Positions 7,227-9,847 of a stretch of DNA of 9,847 bases are shown here, one piece after another; within the stretch, counting starts at the first letter, position 1; every line of letters begins with the position of its first letter. The notes below the pieces were generated by a model. It did no database searches and was not told where the DNA came from. It saw nothing but the letters and a program-made list of their open reading frames with translations. This stretch comes from Polyangiaceae bacterium (GTDB lineage: Bacteria > Myxococcota > Polyangia > Polyangiales > Polyangiaceae), in contig JAICTU010000348.1 in NCBI GenBank assembly GCA_025936205.1, positions 1 to 9,847 on the forward strand, in the 5' to 3' direction. Made by a program: the position numbers and the translations under genes.

Positions 7227-7935
7227 ACAGGCTCGACAGCTCGGTCGTCTCCGGCGGCTCGTCGATGGCGATGTCGAGCGCCTCGTCCAGGCGATCCTCG
7301 TCGCCGTCGCGCACGCCGACCTGCACATCGACGACGCGGCCGCTACGCCCCACCACCACGACCACCGGCACGCTGCGGAAGGGGTTGTAGCCGAGCGAGA
7401 ACGGGATGTAGTCGCGCCCGACCACGGCCGACGTGGGTGCCAGGCCGTTGCGCGCCAGGAACTGCTCGGTGTCCGCCCAGCCCTCGGCATCGTCGAGCGA
7501 GACGAAGACGGCTTTGATGTCGTCCCCCCGCTCTTCGAGCGCGTGATGGATCAGCGGGAACTTGTGTTCGCACACGCTGCACCAGGAGGCGAAGAACACC
7601 ACCACGAAGGGTTGCTTGCCGACCAGCTCGCGGGAGTCGAAGATCTCACAGCGTTCGCTGGCCAGCAGAAAGTCCGGCACGCGCGCGTCGGGCTCGATCT
7701 GCTCGGGCTCCTCCGCCAGGTCCGGCTGCACCGGCACCGGGCAGCGCGCCCGCGCCGCATCGAGCCGGGCTGCGGCCGCCGACGGTGGCGCGGTGTTTAC
7801 CGCCGTCGGGCCTCGTACCGGCGCGGAGACGGACGCGACGTCCGGAGCCGGCGCGGGGCTCTGCGGCGGCTGCAAGCAACCGCTCGCGGCCGCCGCCAGC
7901 AAAATCAGGCACCAGGAACGCTGGACGGAGAGCAT
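7219..7935 (-). CDS. Thioredoxin-fold (TlpA/AhpC-TSA-like) lipoprotein with CxxC motif
   Basis: A 238-residue protein: signal peptide with a lipobox-like end (LLAAAASGC, acylated Cys at 20), a Pro/Ala/Val-rich linker (about 21-58), then a thioredoxin fold (about 85-225). PFVVVFFASWCSVC carries the active-site pair C119/C122, and RSVPVVVVV holds the cis-proline expected opposite it (P190). In TlpA-like proteins such a pair reduces or oxidises disulfides of exported proteins. The motif is CSVC rather than the CxPC usual in TlpA and ResA, so redox direction cannot be told. I infer a lipid-anchored thiol-disulfide protein in the periplasm. It starts 24 bases after the stop of the VWA lipoprotein gene on the same strand, with GCAGG seven bases before the ATG, so the two are probably one operon. 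The VWA protein is rich in cysteines and could be a client, but that is speculation. Confidence 0.85.
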   Translation of the reverse strand: MLSVQRSWCLILLAAAASGCLQPPQSPAPAPDVASVSAPVRGPTAVNTAPPSAAAARLDAARARCPVPVQPDLAEEPEQIEPDARVPDFLLASERCEIFDSRELVGKQPFVVVFFASWCSVCEHKFPLIHHALEERGDDIKAVFVSLDDAEGWADTEQFLARNGLAPTSAVVGRDYIPFSLGYNPFRSVPVVVVVGRSGRVVDVQVGVRDGDEDRLDEALDIAIDEPPETTELSSLSR

Positions 7936-7959
7936 CAGTTCAACCTGCGCTTCCAGCGC

Positions 7960-9201
7960 TCAGCGCGGGATGATCGTGATCGCGTCGCAGGGGAACTTCA
8001 TCGAGATGCCCGTGGCATCGGCCTCTACTTGCTCGCAAGCCCTGCCCTTCAGGCTGACGGTCTGCTGATCCGGCATCTCCCAGCCGTTGGCGTCGCCGAA
8101 GGTCAGCTCCTGACCGTCCAGCACGACCTTGCCCCGCGATGCGTTCGCCGCCGTGACGGTGCCCGCGAGCGTGAAGTCACAGGTACGCACGCTGCCGATG
8201 ATGGCGTCGAACGCGGCCACGAGCGCGCTCGTGTCGAGCGCGGTGTAGGCCACGGCGTTCGGATCGCCACCGGAGCCGGCCACGGCCAGCGCCTTGAGGT
8301 GGCTTTGTGTGACCTCGGTGCCGAGGCTGATGACGTGCGTCGGCATGCCGGCCTCATAGGCATGGGTCACGGCGGCCACGCTCAGCGCCTTGTTCTGAGC
8401 GCTGTTTTTCGTCTCGTCCGGATTCGCGCAGGTGTCCGGATCGCCGTCCGTGGCCAGGATGATGGACTTCGGGCCCTCTTCTTGGAAAGCACGCAGCGTC
8501 TTCACGATCGCGTCCACGCTCTCCGCGGTCGGGGTGTCACCCTTCGGACCATGGTCGTCGAGGAAGTCCGAGATCGGGTCGAAGTTGTTCAGCTTGATGC
8601 CCAGCGACTGCAGCTCGGGGCAGGTACGCGGAGTGGGCCCGGTGCCGAAGCCGCCGCTGCTCGTGTACAGCGTGACGCCGAAGCGCACGCTGCTGTTCAG
8701 CTTCTTGAGCAGGCTGCTCTGCGGATTGGTCAGCGTCGTGCGCAGCGTCTCCCAGCGGGTCTTGCCGTCTTCGAAGTTCTTGCTCATGCTGCCCGACTGA
8801 TCGAGGAGCAGCATCACGGTCGGCGTGACGCGCTGGAAGTTCACGTCCAGATCGACGCAGGTCGGGTCCTGGTCGGGATGCTCGTTCTTGAGATCGTCTG
8901 CCGAGAAAAGCTCCTCGCTGCCGCCGCTGCCAGCACTGCCGCCGCTGCCCGTGGGGCCCGCGCTGACACAGGCGCCGCCGGTGCAGCTCCCCGAGTCGCA
9001 CTCGGCGTCGGACTGGCAGCCCTCGCCCAGCGCGTGACAGTTCTGGTCGACGGCAGGGTCACAGCCGCCGACGTTGCCGATCAGAGAAGTGCCCTCGGGC
9101 GCGCCCGATCCGCAGCCGAGCGCCAGCGCCGCGCTCGCGCAAGCCAAGCCCGCGACGGCGAGGCCCAGGTGGATGCGTTCTCTGAGGAGAAGGGACGACA
9201 T
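7960..9201 (-). CDS. VWA-domain lipoprotein with Cys-rich N-terminal segment
   Basis: A 413-residue exported protein. The signal peptide ends in LALGC (Cys at 30), close to a lipobox though with Ala at -3. A Cys-rich segment follows (six Cys at 47, 55, 62, 68, 73 and 78; pattern CxSDxxCxSGxCxxGxC), then a Gly/Ser linker (about 82-95). The von Willebrand factor A domain (about 125-345) begins with VMLLLDQSGSMS: D134, S136 and S138 form the MIDAS, with T223 or T225 in DTPT and D252 in ATDGDPD as the remaining metal ligands. The metal site therefore looks intact, so divalent-metal-dependent adhesion or binding is plausible. The last 70 residues form a small domain with three Cys (about 350, 386 and 403). 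I know this architecture as common in myxobacterial surface proteins; the ligand is unknown. The start at ATG 9201 is chosen because the signal peptide begins there; the upstream GGAG is rather far (11 bases). Confidence 0.88.
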   Translation of the reverse strand: MSSLLLRERIHLGLAVAGLACASAALALGCGSGAPEGTSLIGNVGGCDPAVDQNCHALGEGCQSDAECDSGSCTGGACVSAGPTGSGGSAGSGGSEELFSADDLKNEHPDQDPTCVDLDVNFQRVTPTVMLLLDQSGSMSKNFEDGKTRWETLRTTLTNPQSSLLKKLNSSVRFGVTLYTSSGGFGTGPTPRTCPELQSLGIKLNNFDPISDFLDDHGPKGDTPTAESVDAIVKTLRAFQEEGPKSIILATDGDPDTCANPDETKNSAQNKALSVAAVTHAYEAGMPTHVISLGTEVTQSHLKALAVAGSGGDPNAVAYTALDTSALVAAFDAIIGSVRTCDFTLAGTVTAANASRGKVVLDGQELTFGDANGWEMPDQQTVSLKGRACEQVEADATGISMKFPCDAITIIPR

Positions 9202-9301
9202 AGAGATATTGGCTCCGCACGGCCTGCGGTCAGTGCGACGTCGGGTGCGTCACGAAGTGGAATGCGACGGACAGGGCCGTGACTGCTTGGTTCAATGTTT
9301 G

Positions 9302-9307
9302 AGTATA
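9302..9307 (-). promoter_or_regulatory. Candidate -10 element (TATACT) for the VWA/thioredoxin lipoprotein operon
   Basis: Read on the minus strand, TATACT matches five of six bases of the sigma-70 -10 consensus. It lies in the only clearly AT-richer patch of the spacer, about 100 bases before the VWA start. No good -35 hexamer is visible at 16-18 bases upstream, so this is a weak call. GTTTG (9297-9301) and CAAAC (9314-9318) flank it as inverted arms. Confidence 0.3.
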
Positions 9308-9449
9308 GCCGAACAAACCGAGCACGCTCGCCGGAGCTCGGGTTCGCTCCAGCGCGCAGCAGACGCGAGAGCTCGCGCTGTACCCACTTGAACGGTTGCA
9401 GGACGCGCACCCCAAAACGCGTTACTGCCATCGTGCTGCGTAGACTGCA

Positions 9450-9463
9450 CACCCTGCAGGGTG
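9450..9463. promoter_or_regulatory. 14-bp perfect palindrome, possible operator
   Basis: CACCCTGCAGGGTG is its own reverse complement over all 14 bases with no central spacer. It lies outside genes, about 145 bases upstream of the candidate -10 of the VWA operon. Gap-free palindromes of this size in non-coding DNA often bind dimeric regulators; no particular regulator is recognised. It could also be chance in GC-rich sequence. Confidence 0.3.
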
Positions 9464-9470
9464 AACCACA

Positions 9471-9507
9471 CCGCCGCTGCCGCTGCGCCGCGCGCTCGCA
9501 GCGGCGG
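9471..9507 (-). terminator. 10-bp-stem GC hairpin downstream of the DUF3108-like gene
   Basis: CCGCCGCTGC (9471-9480) pairs perfectly with GCAGCGGCGG (9498-9507) around a 17-base loop. It starts about 28 bases after the stop of the minus-strand gene to the right, where a transcription terminator or mRNA 3' stabilising stem would be expected. No T-run follows on the minus strand, so a canonical intrinsic terminator is not shown. Confidence 0.35.
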
Positions 9508-9534
9508 CGCGTGTAGGCGCGCGGCGCTACGCTC

Positions 9535-9847
9535 TCACTTGCCGCTGCACGCGACGTCGTTCTGGCGCCGCCCGGTCAGCGTCAGCGTCACCTCGCCGAA
9601 GCTCGCATCGGCGACCATGCGCAGCGGTACGCGATCGGCGTCTTCCGACAGCCACAGCGAGAAGTGCCGCGGCTCGATCTCCGAGGGCTGCCACAGGCGC
9701 ACGCTGACGCCGTCGAACCGGTGCGTGAGCCGCGGCGTCCGGGAGGTCTGCAGCATCTGCGGCCCTGCGTACGTCACTTCGGTCCGCCACAGCCGGCGCC
9801 CGAGCACGACGTAGAAGAAGCCCGTCTCCCCCAGCCGGGGGCGCCAG
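9535..9847 (-). CDS. DUF3108-like protein, C-terminal part only (5' end outside window)
   Basis: The frame is open from the right edge to the stop at 9535 and gives 103 residues. The segment RHFSLWLSEDADRVPLRM followed by ADASFGEVTLTLTG resembles the end of DUF3108 proteins, where a strand of the type WLSDDxxRxPxR is followed by a final strand pair. These are exported beta-rich proteins of unknown function in proteobacteria. A GTG at 9807 is in frame, but the sequence before it (GETGFFYV) reads on naturally, so the true start is probably beyond the window. A cysteine occurs four residues from the end (ACSGK). The gene is on the same strand as the VWA operon but separated by 333 bases and a hairpin, so it is probably a separate transcription unit. 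The family call rests on recognition of one motif region only. Confidence 0.6.
   Translation of the reverse strand, partial: WRPRLGETGFFYVVLGRRLWRTEVTYAGPQMLQTSRTPRLTHRFDGVSVRLWQPSEIEPRHFSLWLSEDADRVPLRMVADASFGEVTLTLTGRRQNDVACSGK

Larger units (their letters stand above)
9202..9534. other. Intergenic spacer upstream of the VWA lipoprotein gene
   Basis: This 333-base stretch holds no convincing gene. The open frames in it encode Arg/Ser-rich peptides without recognisable features, and two of the larger ones run into the neighbouring gene in the wrong frame. It contains a local AT-richer patch (about 9285-9320) with a candidate -10 element, a 14-bp perfect palindrome (9450-9463) and a long-stem hairpin (9471-9507). 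It most likely serves as the 3' region of the DUF3108-like gene and the promoter region of the VWA operon. Confidence 0.6.

Noticed and set aside
7947..7959. Small hairpin (GCGCT/AGCGC, three-base loop) between the VWA and thioredoxin-lipoprotein genes
   Set aside because: Five pairs only, no T-run, and common by chance at this GC content; not convincing as an attenuator or terminator.
7543..9282. Plus-strand open frame of 579 codons opposite the two lipoprotein genes
   Set aside because: It is codon-aligned with both minus-strand genes, where stops on the opposite strand need rare TTA, CTA or TCA codons. The product is Arg/Ala/His-rich, has no recognisable domain, and crosses two well-supported genes.
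9230..9452. Possible small minus-strand genes in the spacer (9230-9415 and 9081-9452)
   Set aside because: The peptides show no motif or clear ribosome binding site, and the second one overlaps the VWA signal-peptide region in another frame.

Overview
The window is visibly very GC-rich and holds seven genes, almost back to back, with one stretch over 300 bases lacking a convincing gene (9202-9534). The gene set suggests a Gram-negative bacterium, most plausibly a myxobacterium-like deltaproteobacterium (Myxococcota). It includes lipoproteins with long low-complexity linkers, a secreted VWA protein with a Cys-rich 'SDxxCxSGxC' segment and Gly/Ser linker, a periplasmic OmpA-type peptidoglycan-binding protein, TruD and HrpA. 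The lineage is an inference from gene style, not from a marker gene.

Left part (1-5374, all minus strand): a three-gene run in the order truD -> ompA-like -> hrpA. truD encodes tRNA pseudouridine-13 synthase. The OmpA-family gene starts inside the end of truD. hrpA encodes a DEAH-box RNA helicase that runs off the left edge of the window before its stop. Two members act on RNA and one on the cell envelope, so the link is probably co-transcription rather than a shared pathway.

Centre (5344-7209, plus strand): argS, arginyl-tRNA synthetase, is divergent from truD. Their annotated 5' ends abut or overlap, so the start codons and promoters of this pair need care. argS converges at its 3' end on the next group with only 9 bases between stop codons.

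Right part (7219-9847, minus strand): a gene for a VWA-domain lipoprotein is followed after 24 bases by one for a thioredoxin-fold lipoprotein with a CSVC motif, a likely envelope operon. Upstream of it lies a 333-base spacer with a candidate promoter, a 14-bp perfect palindrome and a 10-bp-stem hairpin. Beyond it is the 3' end of a gene whose product resembles the C-terminus of DUF3108 proteins.

Most of the window is ordinary housekeeping and envelope biology. I see no mobile element, CRISPR array, tRNA, rRNA or defence system, and no clear undescribed system. The points most worth a second look are a tandem 21-base repeat in the truD tail, a low-complexity insertion in HrpA, the absence of a normal hrpA start, the head-to-head truD/argS junction and the palindromic elements upstream of the VWA gene.
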